Positions 37,850 to 51,800 of a DNA stretch of 64,000 nucleotides are shown here, in pieces; position 1 is the first letter of the stretch, and every line of letters begins with the position of its first letter. The stretch lies in the NCBI GenBank assembly GCA_963662155.1, contig OY759268.1:9106868-9170867 (forward strand). The letters run 5' to 3'. This stretch comes from Lamellibrachia columna (lineage: Eukaryota > Annelida > Polychaeta > Sabellida > Siboglinidae). The translations under genes and the position numbers were made by a program. The notes below the pieces were generated by a model. That model made no database searches. It saw nothing but the letters and a program-made list of their open reading frames with translations, and had not been told where the DNA came from.

Positions 37850-39352
37850 GACGCTTGATTCCCCGATTACTGCCAAAGAAGTTCGCATTCAACAATGACT
37901 GTTTCCAGGCAAACGTCTGAAGTACGCACCTGCCGAACTTTCCAGACACATCGCCGTCATGTTCAACGAAATCTTCGAGAACCATCTCCTACTGGAAGTG
38001 TGTACAAGGGTACTGCTAGCACTGCAGAAACTCGACAAACCACTTGGCCCTCTGAAGAGCCCACATACAAACCGTTTGGACCAATGAAGAGCCCACAGAC
38101 AAACCACTTAGCCCACTGAAGAGCCTAAGACCAACAGTGCTGCTGACGACTCTACGACATACATTATCTCTAATCACATTGTACCGGATCTCCGACAAGG
38201 TGAATTGCTTTCTTTCACCATCCCAAAGCAGTTTTCGACGCGGACGGTCAACAGCAGATGTGGTATGGGAACATCGGTGGCTCGTCGCTAAATGCCATCG
38301 ACACAAGCACGTGATCGAAATATTGGGCATCGACTTATCGTTCGATGCAATCCGTCGTCAGAAACTCCTGGATGTCTTCCATTCCTTCCTCGACACATAC
38401 AACGTCCGAATCATACGGTTTCTACCATCGAAGACGAAAATCGCCGTCAGAGTTTACGATGCTCTGTCTGCTCCTTTCAATTCGACAGTCAGCACTCCCC
38501 AAGGGGACTCGCTGTCGCCTCTAATCTTTATCGTGTACCTCAAAGCAGTCCTTCGGACGTAGCGCGGTTGTCTTCCACGCCGACAACCAGCCGACCACAA
38601 CATACCCAACGAGGTAATATACGCAGACGACGCTGACTTCATATCCACCAACCTTGAGTACATAACCAAGGTCAACGAGATCGCGCCAACAGCACTGGGG
38701 GACTGGTTCCTGTGCGGCAACGTCGACAAAACGGAGCCTACAATCATCAGCTGTGAAACCGGCCGTGACGAATGGAGAACGACCAAGAAACTCGGATCCC
38801 TGCTCGGAAACGTTGAGGACCTGTCTCGCCGAAAAATGCTGGTGGTCACCGCTTTCCGTTGCACGTGGTCTCTTTGGCTGCGAACACAACACGTCAGCGA
38901 GCAACTCCGATTGCGTTTATATAACGCATCCGTGCGCCCAGTGTTACTGTAGAACGCGGTGCGTGGGACCTGATGGTTTTCGAAAAGGAAAAGTAGATGC
39001 CTTCCGTCGGAAGCAGCTCTGTTCATACATCTGGATTCAGTGGCCACAGAGGATAAGTAACGTGAAGTAGTATGAACGCTGTCAGTGCCGTCAAATAAGC
39101 ACAGATGTGACGGACATGCGACGGCGCCTCTTCGGCCACATCCTACACTTGGACGAGAAGGCGTTCGCAAACCAAACAATGTCCGCCTACTTCCAAACCA
39201 ACGCACGCCATGGTTATCGCGGCCGACCCAGACCCGGCCTCCCCAGCAACGTCGATGTTGATCTGCATCAGATCGGCACACGACTGAAGAACGGGGTCGA
39301 CCTGGCGCAGCTGCAGTACAAAGACGAGGTAAAACTCCACCCTCAACTGATT
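37850..39352 (+). mobile_element. Degenerate LINE, YADD reverse transcriptase family 3
   Basis: Blocks in order but in three frames: VMFNEIFENHLLLE and LLALQKLDKPLGPLK (37955-38055), LSPSQSSFRRGRSTADVVWE (about 38213-38272), ILGIDLSFDA (about 38322), STPQGDSLSPLIFIVYL (about 38488-38540), YADDADFIS (YADD at 38620-38631), WRTTKKLGSLLGN (about 38776), RLRLYNASVRPVL (about 38910), then the C-terminal RRRLFGHILHLDEKAF and YRGRPRPGLPSNVD (39120-39260). Several frameshifts and stops show it is dead. The 3' UTR follows at 39353. Confidence 0.82.
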
Positions 39353-39780
39353 TAGCCTATCGCAAATCCAGTTCGTTGACGTCCAAATATATAGTGTGTG
39401 AACAGTTTACGTAGCATCAGGAGTCGATTTAATAAAAACACAATTTTTTTTAAATCATTGAAAGAATTTACTATGGTTATTGTATCTGGTAAGGTTTAAA
39501 ATAGCGGATATCTAAAACGGTAAACACTGCGCGGGTCAATGCCGATTACATGACAAAGTTACTCAATTTCACAAATGGAGAAACGTGAGTTTTCAGCGTT
39601 TCCATTTTCACTTCACTAATTGTTTGACCAAACACTAAGTAATGTGTTTGTGTAATGATTTCACAAAAACTACGTACAAAGTTGCACAAACGAGCTAGCA
39701 TTTTGCAATGGATACTAGGTAAGTAAAATAAAATGAGACTAGCAAAAAAAAATTTTAGGAGGGACCTTTAACAAATTGAA
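39353..39780 (+). repeat. LINE 3' UTR, copy 4 (plus)
   Basis: Directly follows the end of the YADD-family coding remnant and is the reference for the dispersed copies at 1-260, 4903-5112, 28085-28460 and 56545-57040. Confidence 0.75.
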
Positions 39781-39789
39781 AGAAATAAG

Positions 39790-40690
39790 AGCGTTGACTT
39801 ATCCGAAAATTCGATTAAAGACAATTCGACTTATACGGATTATTGTATACTACATAAAGCAGAAAGAGAACTGGGCAGAAAAAAAAAGAATGGACTTAAA
39901 AAAAATCGACTTCTTTGAATGTGAGTTATGTGGAGTGCATTGTGCGAAGTAGGAGCCGATTAACAAATGCAGACCGATATTGACAATTTTTAGATTATAA
40001 CAAAACGTAACTAAAAAATTGTATATTTAGCTAAACGAGAAACATTGTCGAAAACATATTTACAAATAAATAACAATGCCAATAAAATTGTTATGTCACT
40101 CAATGAATTACATATTGCGTTATAGAGGGAACAAATTGACCAAAATTAATAAGCAATTTGTTCGTGTGCCTATAATTGAGTCATCCTTTTTGGTCTAACT
40201 CCATCCTGTGAGTACCACTGCATAGTTTTTAATGCCTCCTTTCCGAATATGGAACCAATTATGCGGGAAAAATACAAAACCAGCCAATCAACACAATATC
40301 AATTCGTAGGGTCAACGACTATGATTTTTTTGTAGGTGGTTACTGGACATATACGGCTAATTTGCATATACAAAGTCCTCTTGATTGACACACGGATGAC
40401 GTCATCAGTAGCGTTACCTTATATAATTACCTATATTTGAGAGAGAATGTTTTATAATACTCCAATAACAGCAATAACAGTATTTTTTTCATTTTGTTTA
40501 ATTTTACCTCGATATAAATTCAAGCTTATTGAAGTTTGAGTGTCTGCCATTAAATCATCTCTGTTTTATTAATTAATTTGTTATTAGTATATAGTGTAAT
40601 CGTTTTTTGGATTAGATATCAATCTATGATATTATAAATATCGTTTATGTCAGTATTAATCTAGTTTGGGTTCATGGAATGAAACTCTAA
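39790..40690. other. No recognisable gene
   Basis: AT-rich sequence without supported features. Two short tandem duplications lie just after it at 40717-40750 (tctgacaatgaggaaag) and 40754-40800 (gcaag.tatactgtattgt). Confidence 0.5.
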
Positions 40691-40800
40691 ATGTAATGGT
40701 TTCTGCAACTTACTGACAATGAGGAAAGTTCTGACAATGAGGAAAGTTCTTATGCAAGCTATACTGTATTGTATAACGCAAGTTATACTGTATTGTGTAA

Positions 40801-41230
40801 CGCCCGCCCGCCCGCCCGCCCGCCCGCCCGCCCGCCCGCCCGCCCGCCCGCCCGCCCGCCCGCCCGCCCGCCCGCCCGCCCGCCCGCCCGCCCGCCCGCC
40901 CGCCCGCCCGCCCGCCCGCCCGCCCGCCCGCCCGCCCGCCCGCCCGCCCGCCCGCCCGCCCGCCCGCCCGCCCGCCCGCCCGCCCGCCCGCCCGCCCGCC
41001 CGCCCGCCCGCCCGCCCGCCCGCCCGCCCGCCCGCCCGCCCGCCCGCCCGCCCGCCCGCCCGCCCGCCCGCCCGCCCGCCCGCCCGCCCGCCCGCCCGCC
41101 CGCCCGCCCGCCCGCCCGCCCGCCCGCCCGCCCGCCCGCCCGCCCGCCCGCCCGCCCGCCCGCCCGCCCGCCCGCCCGCCCGCCCGCCCGCCCGCCCGCC
41201 CGCCCGCCCGCCCGCCCGCCCGCCCGCCCG
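40801..41230. repeat. (GCCC)n tetranucleotide repeat, about 107 units
   Basis: 430 bp of uninterrupted CGCC/CCCG. The minus strand is (GGGC)n, with more than 100 G-triplets at 1-nt spacing, ideal for G-quadruplexes. In all plus frames it reads RPPA/PARP and on the minus AGGR; these open frames (up to 313 codons) are repeat artefacts. Confidence 0.97.
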
Positions 41231-41499
41231 TGCGCTGTGTCTCGTGATAAGACGCCGTGTGCGTGTGAGAGTCAGCCATGCAAGTTCGACAGTTATGTAG
41301 GATTTAACGATTGTAAATATGAATTGTAATTTATATGTAAAAAAATTACGTTTAACTAACGCCGAAAACACTGAACTAAGTATTGCAACCAAACGAAACA
41401 TACACGTATGTTTGACTAAAGGAACTGGTGTCATCGCCGGGACAGTTCCAACAACTCGAAAGTAGAATGCGCCTACAGACGTAGCAATATTGTCGCAGG

Positions 41500-41730
41500 T
41501 ATGACATTTGTTCTTATGCGCTACGACTGCGCCAGATGCAATATGCATGCAGGAAGTCATGATGTTGTCGCCGGAACACGCGATATCGTCGCTGGAAATC
41601 ACGATATCATCGCCGGAAGTCGTGGTGTCGTCAAAAAGTCGCAGTATCGTCTGAGAAAGTCATAACGTAGCCTCCGGAAATCGCGGTATCGTCGCAGGAA
41701 GTCATGACGTCGTCGGGATATCGTCAGAAG
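41500..41730. repeat. Degenerate ~30-bp tandem repeat
   Basis: Variants of 'ggaagtca.gat.tcgtcgcc' recur about eight times with much divergence. Confidence 0.6.
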
Positions 41731-41734
41731 GAAT

Positions 41735-43320
41735 ATCGAGATTGAAAAGGTATACTGCAATTCACATGTCAGTTCCCGTGTCTCAGAGACGAAATCATCT
41801 TCAAAGTCAACTACTGCCAGTTGTCAGTCGTGGTGGCGGCATGTGCCATATGTATACAAGGAATCACAACATGCATCCGGAAGTTGTCTTAACCACTAGT
41901 ATTGCATATTGCATAATTATGCGACAAGTGGAAGACATCCGTATATCAGTCCCGTAACCCCAGGAAGGTTACACCTTCTTAAGAAACGGTTGGACTTACC
42001 GAATTAACCTTACGCAATACGCTGCGTGTACTCCAGCGTGACAGAATCACCATTTTCACATATTTTTAAAGATAACATTGCCAATTTAAGAACCAATTAA
42101 CTTCACATTGATAGACCAAATTGATACATATTGATACGAACAGCCAGGACAAATATCCATTATTCAGCATCCTACGAGTGATTGTCAGTAATTCCCCTGA
42201 CACGTCCAACGTTTGACACTTGGAACATATACGAACATAGACGCTTTGATGAAGCTACAACCGCCACCACAAAGAAAATGGAATCCTTCATTTCAGGTAC
42301 AATTTTTGTAACAAGCATGATAGTTTCGACTGAACAGCTTAACATTTTCCTAAAGTGTATTCTAAGATGAGCCACTCTTCTTCCTGCTTACATCGATACC
42401 AATGATGTTTAGTTATATTTCATGTGGATGGCGATTCTGCCGGATTCCAATCAGCATTGGTGTATTATGCTAGAACGCCAGCAAACTTTGTGAATGTTTC
42501 ATGGTGAGACGTCATCACAGTCTCTCTCAAAATAAAAATTCATTAGGTACCAAGAGTCACACTAGAAATAAATACACCTTTCGCATAAGAAAACTTGTTT
42601 TTACACCCCTTGTCTAGATTCAACCGATCTACATCTCACCCAACATATATCAATTCGAAATCTACAGAAACGCCAATAACTGAGGTATAATTTATCTTTG
42701 TACTAACATATAGGAAAACTTATTAAACGTATAACACATGTGATATGTTGGTGAACTTTGGCTAAGCCAACATTGTCAAGCATACAATATACGCTCTACA
42801 GCCTCCAACATATTGCATTAAATCACAAAGAACGAACGAATCAAATACAAACTCGCTTCAAAATATATTTCAATGAATTATTCATCTTCACTACAATACC
42901 AAACACGATGGTTTCCCATAAGACAACCGCGATGCTATCAATAAAACTCGTCAGATGACAATACTATATTAAGACAAAACAAACTGAAGATAATAACAAA
43001 CTAATTCTACCGAACTTTTCCGCTAACACAGCAAATACTGAATGTGGCAGCTTTTGCAAAAAATTAAAACAATCGTTTGGTAAAGACAATTGTTTGACTA
43101 AACTGTAACAATTGGCTTGTTTATTAACGTTAAAATGCATCTTAGTAATTCAATGTGTGGAAATTATTGTCCAAAGTGTTTCATCAAAATTGCATACATT
43201 TTTATAGCGTAACAGAAAGTGCCGCGACCAGGATGAATGAGCGATAAATCATAAAATTTACACACAAACCTGATTACGCAAGATATTATCGGATTAAACA
43301 CAATATACGTATAAATATAA
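41735..43320. other. No recognisable gene
   Basis: AT-rich unique sequence. Short open frames here show no family resemblance. Confidence 0.5.
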
Positions 43321-43326
43321 TGTATT

Positions 43327-44313
43327 CTTTGGCGATCTTTTACTCTCTGACCTAACCATGAAAATGACCATCTAGAGCACCCAAACTTTCTCAAAACGAT
43401 CAAAATTTACAGAATAATTAAACCAAAATATCGCCCTCTCCTACAGCGCCTACGCGTAGCGCCAAGGCTACCGTAAAATCGATGCATATGACAAGGCGTC
43501 GTTCAATTTCAGCGAAACTCTGTGCGGGGGCGCTGCTGATTGAAATCAAACATAGTACAGTTATGTATTTATGTTTTAATTGTGCGTGGGTGCGTGCGTG
43601 CGTGCTTCATTGCTTGTAATTATGTATATCTCAGTATTATTTGTATTTTTGCTACATGTGACATGTCATGTTCTTAGATAATTAGTTTTACTCATAATAT
43701 TATCATCAGATTGTGTTATATTTTTTTTAATGTATTTTAAGTATCTCTGAATTGACTTTGCCAGATTTACGGCGCTATTTTAATACCAATTGATTTTTAA
43801 ATACAGTAATTACGTTGGCACCAGTATTAACGCATAATTTAAAGCGTACTGTCGAATAAAATACAAATGACCTCAACAAAATTATTTTTTATTACTTTGT
43901 CACAAAATGTGTTAGTAGTATGTATCCGTTGATATCACCGATTTCTTTAGAGATCAACGGTTGTTACCTCCCATAATCAGTATGAAGTTAAACACAAAAT
44001 AAGACACATGCGCGTATATTGCAGCATATAACGCATTCTTCAGGAAAAGTAACGTCCTTTTATTCAACATGTAGATGTTTTATACATCAAAAAAAAAGAT
44101 TATTAAAACAGCATACAACCCAGACATCACTAAATATTAATACATGTAATCATAATTTTTTTTTAATTTACAATAACTTCAACTTATAACATTTTAGTAG
44201 TTGCAGAACACACGCACGCATGCACACATATATAATAATAATAAGTACACTTATATAGCGCACATGCTTAAAATACATAGTTTATGAAATTAGGTAAACA
44301 TGATGAACGTGAA

Positions 44314-44379
<66 letters not shown>

Positions 44380-44758
44380 ACAATATGATGATAATATTAA
44401 TAAAACTAATTATAATAATCATATATAGCACACATAAAAAATACAAGTAATACTGAAACATATACATACTTACACACAATGAGGCACATACGCACGCTCT
44501 CACAATTAAAACACAGAAATACATAATTGTAATATCAGCGCCACCTCAAGGAGTTTCGGTGAAACTGAACGACGCCTTGTCATATGCATCGATTTTACGG
44601 TTTAATTATTTTGTAATTTTGTTTCGTTTTGAGTAAATTTACTTTTTTGGCCACGTGACATGTGTATAAGTATAGTAGATATATGAGGAGAAGTTTGGGT
44701 GCTCTAGATGGTAACTTTCATGGTTAGGTCAGAAAGTAAAAGATCGCCTAGTCATTAA
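43327..44758. mobile_element. Element with ~230-bp imperfect inverted arms
   Basis: Left arm (about 43327-43560): 'ggcgatcttttact', 'tctgacctaaccatgaaa', 'ccatctagagcacccaaact', 'attaaacc', 'gtaaaatcgatgcatatgac' and 'aaggcgtcgttca'. The same blocks occur in reverse complement and mirror order at about 44535-44758. The 1-kb interior is AT-rich with short TA and AAT microsatellites and no transposase. It is either a foldback/MITE-like element or two opposite copies of one MITE. Confidence 0.65.
44322..44376. repeat. (TA)n microsatellite
   Basis: TA run inside the inverted-repeat element. Confidence 0.9.
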
Positions 44759-44784
44759 ACACAAATTACTTAATTTGGCCATTT

Positions 44785-45075
44785 TTCAACATAAATAGGT
44801 CATCGTAGGTCAATGTCAAATAAATAGGTCATGCCAAGGTCGTATCAAGGTCATATATTATTAGGTCAACCTTTTTAGGGTCCTCTAACTTTTTATTCCA
44901 CCTCAATATTTTCTTTAGTAAACATTACATCACATGTTAGCCTGCATTCAGTGGCAGCGCAGCCAACAAACAAAAACGTCACAAGATATTGAAACAAATC
45001 AAAAAGGATGATAAACCGCATAACATACTTTATCAGACAGAAGTGTTTAAATGATTATAAAACAATTTTTTTTTT
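44785..45075 (-). repeat. Dispersed repeat, copy A
   Basis: In reverse complement it matches 50950-51310: 'ctgataaagtatgttatgcggtttatcat', 'gctgcgctgccactgaatgcagg', 'aggtggaataaaa', 'tgacctacgatgaccta'. It is probably an interspersed element; its family is unknown. Confidence 0.65.
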
Positions 45076-45195
45076 TTTTTTAATATACCTAACAAAACCG
45101 TAAATATCAGGCTAACAATACGCTACATTTTAAATAAAACTAAATTAATAAAATATCTACTGGTACTACTGATGTGGCGGCGTCAGTCGGTGTAA

Positions 45196-45213
45196 TCATG
45201 GTTGCTGGTTGAC
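45196..45213 (-). CDS. DEATH-LRR gene, last exon
   Basis: The acceptor ctgtttgtag|GTC begins a phase-0 exon reading VNQQP and TGA at 45196-45198. It is tiny, but the phase and borders fit the previous exon. Confidence 0.5.
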   Translation of the reverse strand, partial: VNQQP

Positions 45214-48200
45214 CTACAAACAGAAGATAAAATAATAGTTATAATAAAATAATGTTTAATCACACCCAACATTTTGTTTTATTTCCAGGTATATTTTGAC
45301 AGTTGATGCGGACAAGTTGTGACGATTTGTCGCTACTTGTTTATATAAAAAAAGCTGTCGTTGTGAATAACGAGAATTCTAAGTCAACATAAACACACAG
45401 GACTGCGACATGTGTCACATCAGTGCAACATCATTTATCGACGTTTTTGGGAGTTGAACCCTTTCTGGGCCACAAATACCCATACACTACGTATTTAATC
45501 CGGTTTCTTGCCCTGATATGACGTCAGTGTATCGCAAGTTAAACCCCGGGGCTACAAGAGTCGGGTTGTCATTTGCACAGCCGGGTGAACTGGGGCAACG
45601 AGGGGTAAATGAAACTACCCAGATTTGGTCAGTGAGTTTACTTACCACGACAATCCTCCAATCAATTTCCTTCTTCAGTCGTCGACTGACGCCGGGTGAC
45701 AGACGAAAGACGCCGAGGCTGAAAACAGTGAAATAAAATAGAAATATGTAATCATAATGAGTTACTTTGGTCGATTACACTGATTAAAAGACACAATTAC
45801 TGTAACATGATTTACAATGTGATTACAACGTTTAGTGTAATTAATTACAATCAATTATTACACCAGTCGTAGACAAACCTAGATTTGTTGTGTCATTGTC
45901 AACAAGCACATCTAATACTTACTTTATCGTCAACCCCGACAGATCTCTCAGTGTCTGTCTCACACTGTCTTCCACTTCGTCTGTCAACTCGTTGTATCGA
46001 CAGCTGCAAAACAAACGATCGTCAAGCTTTGTTTATTTCATCGTCGTCAAAAACTGTATTGTGTCAAATCTATTAAAACAGTCAAATTAAAATGTGTCGT
46101 ATGAAAGGTATTTAAAGACAATAAACTGATTTGACGCGTCAAGTTCTAAAAATGTTTAACATTTTGACACGACTCGGACGAAGAGTTTTGTTTAAAACAG
46201 TTTTAAAAACTAATCAAGTTTTATTTACAGAGAAATTAAGTGGATCAGTGGCACCCTAAAGCGTCAGTTTTAGGGTAAATATATCGGGGTAAATAGACAG
46301 AACTAGACGTGTTTACTTACATGAGCCATGTCAACTGTCGACAAGACGACATGATAGTTTGACAGACGCGTTTCAACCCGGCGTCTGTCAACCCAGTTGA
46401 GGGCAAGCTGAAAGAGACAAAAACATTGTTAATTAATTGTTTCACGGCCGACAACAGACGTTGACATCAACAATCGATTATTTGATAATGTCACTTCTGT
46501 CAACTGTTGAGTGACGTTGTCGCCACAAATGTATGTACTATTATTATCATCACTGACATCAATATTATTGTTGTTATTATTATTCATATTATTATTATCA
46601 TTAGTAGTAGATGTATTAGTAGTAGTTGCATATTGCACTACTATAACATAATTATCATTCGCATTATAATTTGTATTATTGAGTGTCGGTATTATTTGTA
46701 TTATTATGATTTGCATTATGTGTAGTATTATTACTACAACAAATACAACTACTACCAGTACTACTACTACTACTACAACAATTAATAAATAATAACACAA
46801 CCACAACAACTACAACTACCTCTACTACTACTAAAACTACAAGCTACAACTACATTGTCCACAAGTTACAACTACAACAACAACTACTACTACTTACATT
46901 AGCCTCTCGACTTGGGGCACCCCTTCTAGTCCCCGACACAATTGTTCGACGGCCTCCTCGTCAGCGGACACGTCGATCGGCCTGGTCCAGTCGCCGATGC
47001 TGTATTAGAGAAAATCTACTGTACGAATGATTTATAACTTGTGCAATAAATTATATTACTGAATTAATACAACGCACACAGACGATTGTCTGATTCATTA
47101 CTTGTTAATCACAACATATTATGTGTACTTTGTGTAAATAAGACATTTGTAAAAAGAACATAATTTAGTGTAATTACAGCGTCTCCGCCGTCTTAAACTG
47201 ATTCAAGTGAAGTTATTGAAATCCATCCCAATGACTCTTTGTCGGGTTAAACTGTCATTGGTCGATAGACGACTACTTTTTAAAACTAGTGTGTGCAGGG
47301 AGCGGGTTAGAAGAAATATTACATTGTATCTAGTTTCAAGTCACCCGCCTTTTTTGTTATACATTATTAATAAACCTGACCTCAAAAACACGCCAAGTCA
47401 AAGTTCTAGTTCTTGGATTAGTCGGTGAATTGTACTTGAAAATATTAAGTTAATAATATTTAAAAACTCATCTTTTATTAGTCATTTCAGAGAGATGTAG
47501 CTATCCATCTAACTAAATGTTTATTGTGATGGACTTTATGCATGCATTGCAATTTTCTGTCATACCAGTTTATACGTTTTTTTATTTATTAATTTATTTA
47601 AAGAAATTAAATTAATTATTGATGTATTGGCTATTGCTGTTCTCTTTGGATCTGCACATTAATTTAACAGTTTTAATATCATATAGATATATTTAAATAT
47701 TACTTCACATATTCTACAATGCATTTATCCACGGTGTTGGAATTAGCACTGTGTAAATGGTGTATTATTATTAGCGATTAATTTATAATTTAGTTGGACA
47801 AATAAAATTAGGTAAGCGGATACTTTTCGTGGCAATTGTAGAGTTACTTGGGCCCCTTTCCTTACACCAGAGTAAATTCTTTGATGGGTGTGGTTATTAG
47901 AGTTGACATGGAAAGGTAAACAGAAGTCTCATAATGGCTTCTTTTAAACATGTTTATTTGCCATATTTTTTGTGGGATCGAGTTCCATATTAAAAAAAAC
48001 AATAAGTAGGCTGCTGCATATATGATATACCTAGGCAATGAGCTTTTATTTTGTCCACAGTTTCAAGTTTTGAAGTGTTTGCCATCCAAGGGTGATTATT
48101 GGATATGCTGGGTTTGTCTTCGCCGGTGCTATAGTCTAAATGTTTCGAATACAATGTTATATTGTCACAATTTAAACTTGATGATACGATTTTATTAACA

Positions 48201-48803
48201 CGAAGCGTACTTGTTTTGATAACATACTTCCAAACAAATATCGAGGAAGGCTGAATAGAGAAACTATGAAAACAAAGTTTAAATTTACTAACTGAAAATA
48301 ATAAAATAAACCCACCAAGTTATGTTGTGTATAAAGAGTCACCATGACAGTATTTTGTATTATAAATAATTGGCATATTATACAGTTACAGGGTTAAGTA
48401 TTATTATTTTTATTAATATTAAGTTAATTAATATTAAATGGTGTTAGTTAGTGTTGGCTAGTTGTTTAGAGTAAGTACTTTGATAATGTGTGAATATTAA
48501 ATAAATGTTTTATTTTTAACATTAATGTAATTTACATACTATTATTATAATGTATTTATTGCTTATGTTTGATGTTAGTTAGTGTTAGTAGTTAGTTAGT
48601 ATTAGCTAGTTTGTTAGTTAGTTAGTTAGTTAGTTAGCATTAAATACTGTAATTTAATGCTTCTGAATTAATAATTAGATAATGTTTATTACAATAATTA
48701 TTGTACTATTATAAATTAGTATTAAAACTAACCACTAACCAACATGGTGGCTCTGATGTTAGCGCATGCATCATGCCTTAGTAAGAGTCTTCCTGACCAC
48801 ACA

Positions 48804-48874
<71 letters not shown>

Positions 48875-51800
48875 TGTATATAATATGATCGTATGGTCAA
48901 ATAAATAAAAGTTTCAATTGTAAAATATATGTTTCTTGTTTATTGTTCTCTGTTTCATGTACACATTAAACGAATGCACATATTATTAATTGAATTGTAC
49001 AACTTATTGAACGAGAAATCTATTATTATTATTATTACTACTACTACCACTGGCACTACTACTATTTTGAAAGTGTACCACTTACATACGTATTGTAAAG
49101 TGATTTAATTATGTGCAACTGCATTTAATATTTGACTGTCATATAAAAACATAAACATACATAGCCAGATGCTGTTAAATAGTTATGCACATACCGATAA
49201 TTAATTAATAATGCACATTATTGTACAATTTGATTTTACCGCTATGATACTGATATTGGCGCAGACGAGCTTCGCAAAACGTTGATGGCAAAATATTGAC
49301 GAAAATCAATATAAACTTTTTTAATTAATCATTTCGCATTCAACCGATAAAATGTGTTATGCATATTCTATACATTTTCTGTGCAAACATTGTCCATAGC
49401 TCCTTAAAGGTGTTGTGCGAATACTAAGATTTCCTTTGTGCAAACGATTATGGCCAAATATTATATAATGTGTTATTCCTAATATTTTAGCGCGAAATAG
49501 GTCACGTGAATCAAATAGGTCTAAATTACCAATTATGCTATTTAGTTCGAAAATGAAGTAGTGTTTGTACAACAGAGGGTTAATTATGTTATTATGCTAC
49601 TCATTGTGTTAACTGGTATCCTTAGATTACACATATATTACTTATACAATCAAACCTGGAATCGATTCATCAAGTTTGGACGGAGACCAGCAGACGACAA
49701 AGAGTGCAAAGAACACGCTTTGCGAATGCTAGTGGCTCTCTCTCCTGGACACAGTCTACAGCTTAGTTTACGTTTCATTCGCTAAAGTTGTATACATTAA
49801 ATTATATTTATTATATGCGGAATGTATATATTTTACCAACCAACGCTAGTCAATTTACTTTCACAGACAAGACACTTAATTATTAAATATTAGATTATTT
49901 ATACTGTGGACACTCCTGAAAGGACATATGTCATTGTGTTCACGTTAAATATAAGCAACAGAACCTGGCATTAATATGTACTACATATTTGTTAATAACA
50001 TGTCGAACAAGGTGAATCACAGAAAGGAGCCGAGTTACATTAGTTTCACAAAAACACTGAGGGCTAGGAAATTATATTAAAACAATATGGGCCTATCTCT
50101 CATAGAGTAACAATGAACCAGAAAATGGGCTCAAAAACTAACGCATATTTATTGAAAACTGTATAAAATACTATTATGTTCAATATTTAATCAACAAGGT
50201 ACTCACATTAGGCTGGTGACGTCCGAAGCTACACCTGAAGCCATCAGGTATTATACATCTACCAAGTTGTCTTTGGTCATTACGCCGAGGAAGTCCAAGT
50301 GTGTGCTGACATCCAACTGCCCAGCTACTTCGCGCCACAACTCTGGCCTGCCGTGTTCCCTCAGGAGGTGGATTACATCAAGTGTCCGGCGCTTCGTGTC
50401 GTCCCCACTCTCTCCTTTCATTGCACGAGCAAACCACGTGGCAACAAACATGGTCAATTAAAGTGCTTGTTAATGCATCTTTTAAACTATAAACAGTTTA
50501 CATTCAACTGCTAAAGTGTACCTATTTTCTCTCCATTCATTGTACAAGTAATAAACACGTTAGCAATCTGCTCAATTTGACATGTGAATGCCTGCCTTAG
50601 ATTATCCATGACGCGTACAATGGTGATAATACAAAACTAATTTCAGACATCATTACAGTTACTTTAGATTATGTAATATATTCATTGAAAAGAAATATGC
50701 ACAGTATATAAAGACAAACCAAGATGGATATATCATATGACGGGTGCATGATTATATTTTTATTATAATTTTGAAAGTGTAACATCTACAGTGATTTAAA
50801 TATGTGCAACATCATTTAATATTTGACTGTCATGTAAAAACATATACATACATTGTCATATGCTGTTAAATATTTATGTACCCATAATTAATTAACAGTG
50901 CACATAACTGTACAGTTACACTTTACTAGGTATATTGAAAAAAATAGTTTTACAATCATTTAAACACTTTAGTCTGATAAAGTATGTTATGCGGTTTATC
51001 ATCATTTTGAATTGTTTCAATATCTTTATTATTTGCTAAGTTATTCCACTTGTTGGCTTAAAAAAAGGATATATTTTGTGTTATGGAATCGAGTCCATTT
51101 CTTGTGACCTTTATGTTTGGTGTCTGCGCTGCCACTGAATGCAGGGGAACATGGCGTAACGTGTAATAAAGAAGATATCTAGGTGGAATAAAACAGTAAA
51201 AGGCCCATAACAAGTTTGACTTAATAATATGTGATCTTGACATGACCTTGCAATGACCTACTTATTTGACCTTGACCTACGATGACCTAATGTAATTGTT
51301 GACCATAATGTTGACCTTAGTGACCTGATTATTTTACCCACAGTAGTGAGTAGTGACACATGAAGCTGGCAGATTCATAGAATCTGCATTGTTTACTGTA
51401 TAATTATAAAGAAAAAAATCCACACTGTCCTGGCATAAGAATAAACACAATGTATTATACATTTAGAGAGCTTTGAAATTTTCTGCATGCGTAATGCAAC
51501 AATATTTATAGTTAACTGTGCTTAACTGTGTCAAAAATAGGTACATTACATTCCGCTTGGTGCGCTGCTAAAAATGCTCTATTGAGAATTAACCCAGAAT
51601 GTGTGACCTCCATCTCCATTTTTGATGGTCTTGAATAAGTATATCATAACGTTATGCAAATGAACGTGTGACCTTAAATGATACAAATATCAACCAATGA
51701 AAAACTGACGAATCATGTGGACTTTTCGCGGGCCGTCCCGGAGCGACTTTGACCGAGATAAGCCCGCCTTTACTTTTACATTGTGAATAGTAGTTCAAAT

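Noticed and set aside
40661..41602. 313-codon AGGR-repeat open frame and PPAR frames
   Set aside because: Produced by the (GCCC)n repeat; flanking residues show no domain.
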